Made by a program: the position numbers and the translations under genes. A stretch of DNA of 64,000 nt from PLA3 sp964592235 (GTDB lineage Bacteria; Planctomycetota; Phycisphaerae; UBA1845; UTPLA1). A model generated the notes under the pieces. The model was not told the origin of the DNA. It was given only the letters and a program-made list of their open reading frames with translations, and did no database searches. Below are positions 7,038-15,735 of this stretch, piece by piece (within the stretch, counting starts at the first letter, position 1; each line of letters opens with the position of its first letter). The DNA is taken from positions 74,570 to 138,569 of the forward strand of contig CAZQCF010000007.1 of assembly GCA_964592235.1 (NCBI GenBank). The letters are read 5' to 3'.

Positions 7038-9315
7038 AACCGCCAGGGGGTGTCGGCGAGAATCTGTTCTGTCAGGCGAGCCGGCTCGCCGCGATCGCCG
7101 CTCGACGCAAACCATGATCGCATGCCACTTCTGCCATCTCCCGATGACCACCCGAGGCGATGCTGACGCGCCCGACGCAAACCGATTTTGTTGCATCGGC
7201 TGCCGGATCGCCTCTGACATCACCCGTGCGCGCGGCGAGGGCGGGCAGGCCGCATGGATCATGGCGCGCCTCGGCATCGCCGTCTTTCTCACGATGTCCG
7301 TCATGGTCATGGCGATCTACCTGTACGGCTACGAATGGTCGACCCGCGCCGTCGGCGGTGCGGCCGCGCAAGGCGAGATGTCTTCGGCCCTGGCCGGCGT
7401 CATTCGTTACATATGTCTTATTTTTGCAACACCGGTCTTTTTTATTCTCGGAATCCCCGTGTGGACCAGCGCCGTGGCGAACGCGCGGCGCGGAACGGCT
7501 TCCACCGACTTCCTCATCGTGCTTGGCGTCGCGGCGGCGTTCCTCTACTCCTACGTCTCCACGTTGCGCGGCGAGGGCGGCGTCTATTTTGAAACCGCCT
7601 GCATGATCCTTGTCTTCGTCACGCTCGGCCGCTACCTCGAAACCTCCATGAAACTCCGCGCTTCCGATGCAATCCGAGGCCTCGAATCGCTCTTTCCGGA
7701 TTCCGTCTCGATCCGACACGACGACCGAACGGTCACGCAGGCGCCTCCGTCCGCGGTTCACGCCGGGCAGCATGTGATCGTCCCTGCCGGCCAGCGCATC
7801 GCCGTCGACGGCGTCGTCCTCGAAGGCACGTCGTATGTGGACGAGCAATTGCTCACCGGCGAAAGCGCCCCGATCGCCCGACAGGCCGGGGACACCGTTC
7901 GTGCGGGCACGCTCAACACCGACGGCGTCCTGATTGTCTGCGCCACGCGCGTCGGCGAGGAGAGCACTCTCGGTCGCCTCATGCGGCTGCTCGATGACGC
8001 TCGCCGAAGCAAGGGTCACTACGAACGCCTTGCCGATCGAATCGCAACGCTGCTGATCGCCGTGACGATCGGGGCGGCCGCGCTGGGCGGGTATTTCGGC
8101 GCGATCCGCGGCGGACTGGAAGACGCGCTCATGACTTCGCTGGCGGTGCTGCTCATCGCATGCCCCTGTTCACTGGGAATTGCCACGCCCCTGGCGATCT
8201 GGGTCGCGCTCGGCGCGGCGGCCGCGCGGCGCGTGCTGTTCACCGGCGGCGAGGCCATCGAGAAGCTCGCGCGCGTGCGTACCATCTGCTTCGACAAAAC
8301 CGGGACGCTGACCGGCGGCACGCCGACCGTCGCGCGTTTCACGGCGAGCGAAACGGATCGTGACCAGGCCCTGCGCATGGCAGCGGGCCTGGCTGCGCTG
8401 AGCACGCACGTTCTCTCGCGCGGGATCATTCAGTACGCCGCAGCGCGCCACGTGACGTCGGTAGGAATGAGCAACGTTCAATCGCTGCCGGCGCGCGGCC
8501 TGGTGGGCAAGCACGGCGACCAATCGTGTGCGTTGGGCAGTTCGGAACTGATGGCCGATCGCGGCCTGATGTTCGATCCGGCGATGCAGTCCGCGCGAGA
8601 GCTGGCCGAGGCGGCTGCTCGGCCGATTGTCTGCATCGGGTGGGACGGCGCGGTGCGCGGTGTGTTCGCGATGGACGAGACGCTTCGTCCCACGGCGAAG
8701 TCCGCGCTGGCCGCCATTCGACGGATTGGTGCGCGCGTGATGGTACTGACGGGCGATCACGCGCAACGCGGCGAAGCCCTTTCGCGCGAGTTGAACGTAC
8801 CTGTCCGCTCGCGCCTCGCGCCGCAGGACAAGATCCGGCACCTGGAACAGGAACGAGCGCTCGGCCCGGTCGCGATGGTCGGCGACGGCTTGAACGACGC
8901 GCCGGCGCTGGCCGCCGCGGACGTGGGCATCGCACTGGGCTGCGGAGCCGACATCACGCGCGAGTCGGCCGACGTCTGCCTGCTGGGAAATGACCCGGCC
9001 GCCGTGCCGTGGGCCATCTTGCTGGCACGTCGCGCCGTTCGGACGATTCGGTTCAATTTGCTTTGGGCGTGCGTCTACAATGTCGGCGGCATGGGGCTGG
9101 CGGTCGCGGGCAGGTTGTCGCCGCTCGTCGCCGCCGCCGCCATGGTGATTAGCAGCCTCATGGTCGTCTCCAATTCTGCACGGTTGGCCCGCGCCGCACA
9201 ACGACTTGATGATTCGGCGGTGGCTCCAGTGCCCGCGGACGTCCCGGCGCGTGGTGGAATGACTGCACCGACGCCGCACAGCCCAGAACGTGCCACATTG
9301 GAGGCACTTTCATGA
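7027..9315 (+). CDS. ccoI: CcoI/FixI-type copper-transporting P1B ATPase
   Basis: 762 residues from ATG 7027 (overlapping the previous stop) or 733 from ATG 7114, which starts at the Cys-rich N-domain (ACHFCHLPM ... FCCIGC). It has the membrane metal motif CPCS, the phosphatase loop TGES, the phosphorylation site DKTGTLTGG and the hinge GDGLNDAPALAAADVG. There is no HMA domain, and the N-terminal CxxC arrangement is the FixI type, which supplies copper to cbb3 oxidase. The usual SEHP nucleotide-site motif reads STHV here. Neighbouring SafE-like and cytochrome genes support a role in oxidase maturation. Confidence 0.85.
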   Translation: MKSKTARGCRRESVLSGEPARRDRRSTQTMIACHFCHLPMTTRGDADAPDANRFCCIGCRIASDITRARGEGGQAAWIMARLGIAVFLTMSVMVMAIYLYGYEWSTRAVGGAAAQGEMSSALAGVIRYICLIFATPVFFILGIPVWTSAVANARRGTASTDFLIVLGVAAAFLYSYVSTLRGEGGVYFETACMILVFVTLGRYLETSMKLRASDAIRGLESLFPDSVSIRHDDRTVTQAPPSAVHAGQHVIVPAGQRIAVDGVVLEGTSYVDEQLLTGESAPIARQAGDTVRAGTLNTDGVLIVCATRVGEESTLGRLMRLLDDARRSKGHYERLADRIATLLIAVTIGAAALGGYFGAIRGGLEDALMTSLAVLLIACPCSLGIATPLAIWVALGAAAARRVLFTGGEAIEKLARVRTICFDKTGTLTGGTPTVARFTASETDRDQALRMAAGLAALSTHVLSRGIIQYAAARHVTSVGMSNVQSLPARGLVGKHGDQSCALGSSELMADRGLMFDPAMQSARELAEAAARPIVCIGWDGAVRGVFAMDETLRPTAKSALAAIRRIGARVMVLTGDHAQRGEALSRELNVPVRSRLAPQDKIRHLEQERALGPVAMVGDGLNDAPALAAADVGIALGCGADITRESADVCLLGNDPAAVPWAILLARRAVRTIRFNLLWACVYNVGGMGLAVAGRLSPLVAAAAMVISSLMVVSNSARLARAAQRLDDSAVAPVPADVPARGGMTAPTPHSPERATLEALS

Positions 9316-10055
9316 CAGACGTTTCGGCCACCACGCTCGGCGCCGTCCTCGTCGGAGGCCTGCTCGGCTCGGCCCACTGCATCGGCATGTGCGGGGGAAT
9401 CGCTGCCGCCCTCGGTGCGCTCGACATCCCCATGCGCCCGCTCGTGCTGCGCCATCTTGCATACAACGTCGGCCGTGTATTCACCTATGTGTTCTTGGGT
9501 GCCATGGCCGGCGCGGCGGGGCTCTGGCTCGGCCAATACCGCCTGCCTCTTGTCGCCGCGCAGCAGGTGTTCTCCATCCTCGCCGGCGTCATCATGCTGG
9601 CGGTCGGGCTAAGCGTGCTGGGAGTCCTTCGCCTTCCGCGCGCGTGGGCTTTGCCCGAAGCACTGTCCCCCCTTTTCAAGGCGCTGCTCAACGCGCGATC
9701 GTCCGGTGGTTTCTTCCTCGCCGGAATCGCCAACGGCTTCCTCCCGTGCGGACTCGTCTATGCGTTCGTCGCCATGGCCGCGGCAAACGGGACCGTCCTC
9801 GGCGGCGGCGTACTCATGGCCGCCTTCGGCCTCGGGACCATCCCCGCGATGCTCGCCATCGGCTGCGGCAGCCGGCTGCTCGCTCACTCGGCACGTCTCC
9901 GCGTCTATCGCGTGGCCGCCGTGTTGATCGTCGTGCTCGGCGGCGTCACGGTGGCACGTGCGTTCACCGCGCCGAGCGGCGCCTGCCACGATGCATCCAG
10001 TCATGCACCCGGGACCAATCCCGCGCATAATTGCTGCAAAACGCCTGATCGTTGA
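9312..10055 (+). CDS. SafE/TauE-like (DsbD-like) membrane protein
   Basis: 247 residues starting at an ATGA overlap with the ATPase gene. It contains GSAHCIGMCGGIAAAL, the GxxHCxGMCGG signature of the cytochrome-maturation sulfite-exporter/DsbD_2 family often found beside ccoGHIS, and a second motif GFLPCGLVYAF. About six transmembrane helices are visible. The C-terminal tail is rich in Cys and His (ACHDASSHAPG...HNCCK), which could bind metal. By context it belongs to copper delivery or haem-protein maturation for the cbb3 branch. Confidence 0.8.
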   Translation: MTDVSATTLGAVLVGGLLGSAHCIGMCGGIAAALGALDIPMRPLVLRHLAYNVGRVFTYVFLGAMAGAAGLWLGQYRLPLVAAQQVFSILAGVIMLAVGLSVLGVLRLPRAWALPEALSPLFKALLNARSSGGFFLAGIANGFLPCGLVYAFVAMAAANGTVLGGGVLMAAFGLGTIPAMLAIGCGSRLLAHSARLRVYRVAAVLIVVLGGVTVARAFTAPSGACHDASSHAPGTNPAHNCCKTPDR

Positions 10056-10065
10056 GGTGCGCAGC

Positions 10066-10461
10066 ATGAGCCGCCCCGCCTGGAACTTTCTCGTTGATTG
10101 CCTCTCGCTTGTCGCCTTCGTCGCGCTACTGGCCTGCGCAGCGCTGGTTCAATTCGCCTTTCCTCCCGCCTCGCGCGCTGCCGGGTACGTGCTCTGGGGG
10201 CGCGGGATCGATTTCTATTCACGCGCCGCCGGCGTATGCCTCGCCGCCTTCACCCTCACTATTCTCGTCCACCTGATTCAACACTGGACCTGGGTCTGCA
10301 ATTTCGTAGCCGTCCGCGTCGCACGCTGGACCGGCCGCCCGTTTGCCGTCAACTCGGCCATCAATACGGTTTACGGCGTCGCCCTGTTGATCGCAGTCTT
10401 CACGCTGGTCGGCGGCGTACTCGTCGCGGCGGAGCTTTCCATCGTCGCGCCGGCACCGTAG
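10066..10461 (+). CDS. DUF4405-like small membrane protein
   Basis: Start taken at ATG 10066 because GAGGTG precedes it by about ten bases. The 131-residue product has three or four hydrophobic segments (LSLVAFVALLACAALVQFAF, LAAFTLTILVHLIQHWTW, YGVALLIAVFTLVGGVLVAAE). The HLIQHWTW motif on a helix resembles haem-binding His in DUF4405/cytochrome b-like proteins. It begins 10 bases after the SafE-like gene, so it is probably in the same operon and may be a membrane haem protein. The family assignment is tentative. Confidence 0.6.
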   Translation: MSRPAWNFLVDCLSLVAFVALLACAALVQFAFPPASRAAGYVLWGRGIDFYSRAAGVCLAAFTLTILVHLIQHWTWVCNFVAVRVARWTGRPFAVNSAINTVYGVALLIAVFTLVGGVLVAAELSIVAPAP

Positions 10462-10479
10462 GATTCGATCTCGAAGCCC

Positions 10480-11199
10480 ATGGACTCCGCCTTGCTCGCC
10501 GCCGTCGAGTTCACACCGCTGATGATCGCCGCGCTCATCGGCTGGATCATCAGCGTTTGCTTCCACGAATTCTCACACGCCCTCGTCGCATTCTGGGGCG
10601 GCGACACGTCAACCGCCGAGCGCGGCTACCTCACCTTCAACCCCGCGAAGTACATCGACCCGCTTTTCAGCCTTGCCATTCCCGCGGCCGTGTTCATGCT
10701 CGGCGGCTTCCCCCTGCCCGGCGGCGCGGTGCTGATCGACTACTCGCGTCTCAAAAGCGACAAATGGGGTTCCTACGTCTCCGCCGCCGGACCGGTCAGC
10801 AATTTCATCCTCTTTCTGCTGACGGCGCTTATCTTTCACCCGGCCCTGGGCATCGTCGATGTCACCACGTACGACCAGCCGAACTGGGTTTACTTCTGCG
10901 GCGCGATGGCCGTGCTCAATTTTATCGCCGTCGTCTTCAACCTGATCCCCCTTCCGCCCTTCGACGGCTTCGGCATCATCGAGCACAAGTTGAGCAACGA
11001 AACGCGCTGGCGCATGCGCATGCCGCAGACCTCGTTCGCCTGCATTGCCCTCGCGTTCTTCGGCTTCGGCCTCGAACCGGTGCAGCGCTTCGTCTGGGGC
11101 GGGTTCGATCAATTGTGCTCGATGCTGGGCCTTCCGACCGACCTGCTCGCCGTCTGTTTCCAGGTCGTCCTCTTCAACGAAGCCCCGCCGGCAGGCTGA
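10480..11199 (+). CDS. Site-2-protease family (M50) metalloprotease
   Basis: 239 residues with the zinc-binding HEFSH motif in the first membrane helix (residues about 30-34) and the second conserved motif NLIPLPPFDGFGIIE, in which the Asp completes the zinc site. About five hydrophobic helices are seen. This matches the compact S2P/RseP-like group without a PDZ domain. Such enzymes cut within the membrane; the substrate cannot be inferred. It follows the DUF4405-like gene by 18 bases. Confidence 0.85.
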   Translation: MDSALLAAVEFTPLMIAALIGWIISVCFHEFSHALVAFWGGDTSTAERGYLTFNPAKYIDPLFSLAIPAAVFMLGGFPLPGGAVLIDYSRLKSDKWGSYVSAAGPVSNFILFLLTALIFHPALGIVDVTTYDQPNWVYFCGAMAVLNFIAVVFNLIPLPPFDGFGIIEHKLSNETRWRMRMPQTSFACIALAFFGFGLEPVQRFVWGGFDQLCSMLGLPTDLLAVCFQVVLFNEAPPAG

Positions 11200-11316
11200 T
11201 CGTCCGGCCAGGTCGATGGCCCGCCTCGCTGTCGCTATCATTGTCGACGAACGGCATCTGCTTGCAGGTGTTTACGGGCGGTCAACCTTTACTAGTGTGA
11301 GTGACACGAACCATCC

Positions 11317-12288
11317 ATGCGAATCCTTAGCGGCGTACAACCTTCCGGAAAGCTTCACCTCGGCAACTACTTCGGCGCGATGAAGCAGCACATCGAGCTA
11401 CAGCACGCCCACGAGTGCTACATCTTCATCGCCAACTACCACGCCCTCACGACCATTCAGGACCCGGCCCGCCTCACCGGACTCACGCGCGATGTCGCCA
11501 TCGACTACCTCGCCCTGGGACTCGACCCGGCCAAGGCCTGTCTCTTTCGCCAGAGCGACGTGCCCGAGGTCTGCGAGCTAGCGTGGATTCTCTCCACCGT
11601 CACCGGCAAGGGCCTACTCGAACGAGCGGTCAGCTACAAAGACAAGACCGCACGCGGCCTCTCCGCCTCGATGGGCCTGTTCAGCTATCCGATCCTTCAG
11701 GCGGCAGACATTCTCATCTATCGCAGCGACGCTGTGCCCGTCGGCAAGGACCAGGTGCAGCACATCGAGATGACCGCCGACATGGCGGGATACTTCCACA
11801 ATACGTACAAGTGCGAGGTCTTTACGCTGCCACAGGCGAAGCTCAACGACGCCGCCATCGTACCCGGCCTCGACGGCGAGAAGATGAGCAAGAGCTACGG
11901 CAACACGATCGATCTGTTCGAGGATGCCAAGAGCGCGAAGAAAAAGATCATGGCGATCAAGACCGACAGCACGCCGGTCGAATCGCCCAAGAACCCCGAC
12001 ACGTGCACCGTCTTCGCGCTGCTCAAGCTCTTCCTCGGCGAGACCGAACTGGCCGAGTGGCGGCGGCGGTACGAACAAGGCGGAATGGGCTACGGCGACG
12101 CGAAGAAGCGACTCGCCGAAGCGTTTGAGGCGACCTTCGGCCTCGCGCGCGAGAAGCGCGCCGCGCTGGAGAAAGACACCGCGTACGTCGAAGATGTGCT
12201 CGCTACGGCCGGCAAGAAAGCCCGCGCGCTCGCACAGGCCGTCATGGAGGACGTTCGCCGGGCGTGTGGGATCGTCGTTTCAAGATAG
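11317..12288 (+). CDS. trpS: Tryptophanyl-tRNA synthetase
   Basis: 323 residues, the normal length for bacterial TrpRS. The class I signature HIGH appears as HLGN (residues 14-17) after RILSGVQPSG, and KMSKS lies at 189-193 (GLDGEKMSKSYGNTI). The motif AADILIYRSDAVPVGKDQVQH is the conserved Trp/ATP pocket. It charges tRNA-Trp in the cytoplasm and appears monocistronic. Confidence 0.97.
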   Translation: MRILSGVQPSGKLHLGNYFGAMKQHIELQHAHECYIFIANYHALTTIQDPARLTGLTRDVAIDYLALGLDPAKACLFRQSDVPEVCELAWILSTVTGKGLLERAVSYKDKTARGLSASMGLFSYPILQAADILIYRSDAVPVGKDQVQHIEMTADMAGYFHNTYKCEVFTLPQAKLNDAAIVPGLDGEKMSKSYGNTIDLFEDAKSAKKKIMAIKTDSTPVESPKNPDTCTVFALLKLFLGETELAEWRRRYEQGGMGYGDAKKRLAEAFEATFGLAREKRAALEKDTAYVEDVLATAGKKARALAQAVMEDVRRACGIVVSR

Positions 12289-12325
12289 GCAAGACGGCTG
12301 TTTGGGGAATGGCGTGTCTTGTTGT

Positions 12326-12350
12326 ATGCCACTGCTTAGAGCAGTGGCAC
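12326..12350. repeat. Dispersed hairpin GTGCCACTGCTT-type, copy 1
   Basis: TGCCACTGCTT-AG-AGCAGTGGCA in the gap between trpS and the HAD gene. It is the same palindrome as at 19268-19292 and at 30062-30131. The first base differs from the consensus (A for G). Confidence 0.8.
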
Positions 12351-12394
12351 GTCCGTGGCCCGGCGGGTTGCACGGCTCGCAGCGCGCGGGCATC

Positions 12395-13132
12395 ATGCAG
12401 CACATGCTTCGGGCGATCATCTTCGATTTCGACGGCGTCATTGCCGACACCGAGCCGCTGCACTTCGCGGCATTCGAGCGCGTCCTGCGCGATTCGCCGC
12501 TGGCCATCACACGCGAGGAATACTTCGCCCGCTACGTGGGCCTTTCGGATCGCGTCTTTCTCGAACGACTGGCTGCCGACCGGCGCGCGACCTCTGCCGG
12601 CGACTTCGCAGCAAGCGAACTGTCGCGCTATTACGACGAAAAGTACCACGTTTACCTGGAGTTGGTCAGACAGGGCACGACGCTTATCGCGGGACTGCGC
12701 GAGTTTCTCGGTGACCTGCCCGCGAATCTGCCGGTCGCCATCTGCAGCGGCGCGCGGCGCCCGGAGATCGACCTGATCCTGTCGCAGCACGATCTCGCTT
12801 CGCGCTTCCCGATTATCATCTCATCCGAAGATGTGCATTCGTCCAAGCCCGAGCCGCACGGCTACCTCATGACGCTGCACCGACTCCGCGCTAAGCATCT
12901 CTATGGCAACGAGAAATCACGCGACGTGGACCCGGTCGAGGCGATGCCCGCGGACTCCTGCCTCGCCATCGAGGACAGCCCGCAGGGAATCCTCGCCGCG
13001 CGAGCAGCCGGCATGCGCACCCTTGCCATGCTGCCGTCGCACATCGGGTCGGACGTGTCGGCCGCGGACCTGCGCCGGGAGAACTTCCGCGGCCTGACGT
13101 GGGACGACCTTTGCTATCGGTTTGTATCGTGA
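12395..13132 (+). CDS. HAD-superfamily phosphatase, beta-phosphoglucomutase-like
   Basis: About 245 residues from ATG 12395, or from ATG 12404 (MLRAIIF). HAD motif I is DFDGVIADTEP with nucleophile and acid/base Asp, motif II is the Ser in AICSGARRPE, motif III is the Lys in SSKPEPHGY and motif IV is AIEDSPQGILAARAAG. An all-alpha cap lies between motifs I and II. This is the subfamily of phosphoglycolate phosphatase and beta-phosphoglucomutase; the substrate is undetermined. An unusual stretch (LRAKHLYGNEKSRDVDPVEA) is inserted before motif IV. Confidence 0.85.
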   Translation: MQHMLRAIIFDFDGVIADTEPLHFAAFERVLRDSPLAITREEYFARYVGLSDRVFLERLAADRRATSAGDFAASELSRYYDEKYHVYLELVRQGTTLIAGLREFLGDLPANLPVAICSGARRPEIDLILSQHDLASRFPIIISSEDVHSSKPEPHGYLMTLHRLRAKHLYGNEKSRDVDPVEAMPADSCLAIEDSPQGILAARAAGMRTLAMLPSHIGSDVSAADLRRENFRGLTWDDLCYRFVS

Positions 13133-13157
13133 AGTTAAGAAGCGCCGGCACGCACCG

Positions 13158-13859
13158 ATGATTCGCAACGTCGCACGAAACATATGGCAGATCAGCGGCT
13201 TTCCGGCCGCGGCGATCAACAGCTACCTTGTCGGGGACGGCGACCGGCAGATGCTCATTGACGCCGGTTCGAAGCTCGACCGGCGCGTGATCCTCCGACA
13301 TCTGCGCGGCGCGGATGTCTCACTCGTGGCACTCACCCATGTTCACCCCGATCACCAGGGTGCCGCCGTTGCCGTGTGCAATGCGTTCAATTGCCCGCTC
13401 GCCTGTCACGACGCGGACCGCCCGGCGATGGAGGGTCGCTCCCCCATGCTGCCCGACAATCGCCCGATTCGCTGGTCGAGCCGGTTCTTCGCCGGACCCG
13501 CGCGGCAGGTCGATCAAGCGCTGCGCGAAGGCGACAACGTGGCGGGTTTCCGCGTCATCGAAGCGCCTGGTCACACGCCGGGGCACGTCATCTTCTTCCG
13601 AGAGGCCGATCGCGTGGCCATCGCCGGCGATCTCGCGACGAACTTGAACTTCCTAACGCTGCGGCCCGGGCTGCACCAGCCGCCGGCCTTCTTCAGCGTC
13701 GATCCGGCGCAGAACCGCGCGTCATTCAAGAAGCTTGTCGAGTTGAACCCCGCCGTGGTGCTGTTCGGCCACGGCCCCGCACTGCGCGACATGGTCGCCC
13801 TGCGCGCCTTTGCCCAGCGGCTGGAGCGCGGTCAGCGCGCGGCGTGCGAAGGCGCCTGA
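13158..13859 (+). CDS. Metallo-beta-lactamase-fold hydrolase
   Basis: Start taken at ATG 13158 (MIRNVARNIW); an in-frame TTG at 13122 would add twelve basic residues. The zinc motif is HVHPDHQGA (HxHxDH), with later ligands in GHTPGHVIFF, AGDLAT and LFGHGPAL. The fold matches glyoxalase II-like and quorum-lactonase-like hydrolases, with no added domain. Its 3' end overlaps the convergent phosphofructokinase gene by 28 bases. Substrate unknown. Confidence 0.85.
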   Translation: MIRNVARNIWQISGFPAAAINSYLVGDGDRQMLIDAGSKLDRRVILRHLRGADVSLVALTHVHPDHQGAAVAVCNAFNCPLACHDADRPAMEGRSPMLPDNRPIRWSSRFFAGPARQVDQALREGDNVAGFRVIEAPGHTPGHVIFFREADRVAIAGDLATNLNFLTLRPGLHQPPAFFSVDPAQNRASFKKLVELNPAVVLFGHGPALRDMVALRAFAQRLERGQRAACEGA

Positions 13860-15217
13860 ACTTCGTCGGCCGGAATCTCCATGCGACCAGTCGCCGGGCA
13901 GCGCTGGAGACGCGTTGCCGCGCGGCGGAACTTCTTCCTGAACTCCGCCTCGTCCATCTTCGCGGCCGTCGACAACTTCGCGAGCATGACGGGGTTGTCC
14001 AGGTCCTCGCTCTCCAGCCGGATCATGTACGCCCGCGCGGTGCGATAGCCGTCGGAGTCGATATCGACCTGCCGGATGCGCGTGCGATTGGTCTGCGGAT
14101 CGACCATGTCGCTGAACCGCATCGGCACCAACTCATTGGACTGAATCGTGACCATGACGCCGACGGACAGGTCGATCTTCGGGTCGAGCAGGATGCGAAT
14201 CGCCCCGTTGCCCAGTTCGCGGCAGTAGGCGATGTCCAGCGGCGTCGGCGGGGCGCATCGCAACATATAGCCAATCGTCTGTGGAATGATCGTCAGGCTG
14301 TCGCTCCGCTCGCCGAACCGCCGCGTCAGCTCGTCGGTCAGCATGCGCGCCAGCGGAACCTCCGCCAGGCGCAGATGCCCCGCCGCGTCCATCGGCACCT
14401 TCTTGTTCAGCATGCGCTCCAGTTCCTCGCGGTCGCCCAGTCGATAGGCCAGGCCCTCCGCGACGATCGCCACGCCATCCACGCGCCCCATCGCCCGCCG
14501 CTTGATGATTGCACCCTCCAGCACGTCGGCGATCTGCCCCAGCGTTACCGTCTCGGCGAACTCCTCGGGGATCAGCGTCAACGTCGCGCCCGTCGCCTTG
14601 CCCATTCCCAGCGCCAGAAACCCCGCGTGCCGCCCCATCGCCACGACGATGTACCAGCGGCCGGTCGTCTTCGCGTCTTCCATCAGATTCGCGATCAACT
14701 CGCTGCCCAGATGCCGCGCGGTATTAAAGCCAAATGTCGGGATATCACCCGGCAGTGGCAGGTCGTTATCAATCGTCTTGGGCACGTGCACCACGCGAAT
14801 CCGCCCGTGGCTGCGCTCCGAGACAAACCGTGCCGACAGCGCCGTGTCGTCTCCCCCGATCGTCACAACGTGCGTCACCCCAAGCTCGGTGAAATGCCGC
14901 AACACGCGATCCACCTTTGCGTGGTCCGGCCGGACCGTCATGTCCTCGTCGAGCGCCGACTCATCGAGTAGCGTCGTCCGAGCGGTCCGCAGAATGGAGC
15001 CGCCGTCGAAATGAATCCGCGCGACGCGCGAAATGGTCAACTCCTCGGTGTGCCGCTCGGCGACGAATCGATCACTCGACAGATGCTTGAACCCATCGAG
15101 GATGCCGACGACCGTCATGCCCTTGTTGATCGCCTCAATGGTCGTCGCGCCGATGACGGCGTTGATCCCCGGCGCCGGACCGCCCCCCACGATGATCGCC
15201 AAGCGAGAATGAGCCAC
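13832..15217 (-). CDS. pfp: 6-phosphofructokinase, pyrophosphate-dependent type
   Basis: 461 residues. GTG at 15217 is chosen as start because GAGGAG sits eight bases upstream; extending to TTG 15232 would swallow that ribosome site. It contains GGGPAPGINAVI, the phosphate-binding GGDDT (Asp instead of Gly at the second site, the mark of PPi-type enzymes), PKTIDNDL and AMGRHAGFLALG. It phosphorylates fructose 6-phosphate with PPi in the cytoplasm, which makes this glycolytic step reversible. A TATAAT box on the minus strand lies at 15277-15272. Confidence 0.9.
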   Translation of the reverse strand: MAHSRLAIIVGGGPAPGINAVIGATTIEAINKGMTVVGILDGFKHLSSDRFVAERHTEELTISRVARIHFDGGSILRTARTTLLDESALDEDMTVRPDHAKVDRVLRHFTELGVTHVVTIGGDDTALSARFVSERSHGRIRVVHVPKTIDNDLPLPGDIPTFGFNTARHLGSELIANLMEDAKTTGRWYIVVAMGRHAGFLALGMGKATGATLTLIPEEFAETVTLGQIADVLEGAIIKRRAMGRVDGVAIVAEGLAYRLGDREELERMLNKKVPMDAAGHLRLAEVPLARMLTDELTRRFGERSDSLTIIPQTIGYMLRCAPPTPLDIAYCRELGNGAIRILLDPKIDLSVGVMVTIQSNELVPMRFSDMVDPQTNRTRIRQVDIDSDGYRTARAYMIRLESEDLDNPVMLAKLSTAAKMDEAEFRKKFRRAATRLQRCPATGRMEIPADEVQAPSHAAR

Positions 15218-15271
15218 CTGCAAACTCCTCAACCAAGCCAGTAAAACGGTTTACCGTTATCGAGAAACGGG

Positions 15272-15277
15272 ATTATA
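15272..15277 (-). promoter_or_regulatory. -10 box of the phosphofructokinase gene
   Basis: TATAAT on the minus strand, 55 bases upstream of the chosen GTG start. No clear -35 hexamer was identified. Confidence 0.5.
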
Positions 15278-15296
15278 GCACAACGCTCGCAGCCCG

Positions 15297-15701
15297 TCAT
15301 CGTCCGGTGAAGACCGTCCGCCGGTCCACGAAGCATAGCTTGTTGCCGAACGGGTCGGCGACATAGAAAGACCGTTCGCCCCAGGGCCGCGTGGCGATCT
15401 TCCCGGCCGGGTCGCCGTGGACGTCGATTGTATCGAACACCGCGCCCGCCTTCTGACAGGCGATGTACACCTGCTCCAGGTCATCGACCGCGAGGTAGAG
15501 ATGCTCCGGCAGTGGCGTAGGGCGGCCATCGTCCCCGTCCGCCTTTGGGTCGTAACAGGCGAGGATCGTCCCGTCGCAATCGAAGTAATGGCGGCCGTCC
15601 GAAACGCGCAGGCCGGGCATGCCGAGTACTGCGGCGTAGAACGCAACGGCCAATTCGATATCCGCAACGGGGACGATAACGCGGTAGAGCTTTGGGTTCA
15701 T
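15297..15701 (-). CDS. Glyoxalase/VOC-family protein
   Basis: 134 residues from ATG 15701, which has GGAGG about ten bases upstream; the longer frame lacks a ribosome site. It shows the beta-alpha-beta-beta-beta repeat of vicinal-oxygen-chelate proteins: YRVIVPVADIELAVAFYAAVLG at the N-terminus and FYVADPFGNKLCFVD at the C-terminus. One metal-ligand set is plausible (HLYLAVDD, FCF..), but the substrate is unknown. It is divergent from the RNA methyltransferase gene at 15736. Confidence 0.8.
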   Translation of the reverse strand: MNPKLYRVIVPVADIELAVAFYAAVLGMPGLRVSDGRHYFDCDGTILACYDPKADGDDGRPTPLPEHLYLAVDDLEQVYIACQKAGAVFDTIDVHGDPAGKIATRPWGERSFYVADPFGNKLCFVDRRTVFTGR

Positions 15702-15735
15702 GCTGGGGCCTCCGCTGTGGTAGTGTACCGACATC

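Noticed and set aside
10098..11300. 400-aa plus-strand ORF
   Set aside because: Arg/His-rich frame overlapping the DUF4405-like and site-2-protease genes; no motif.
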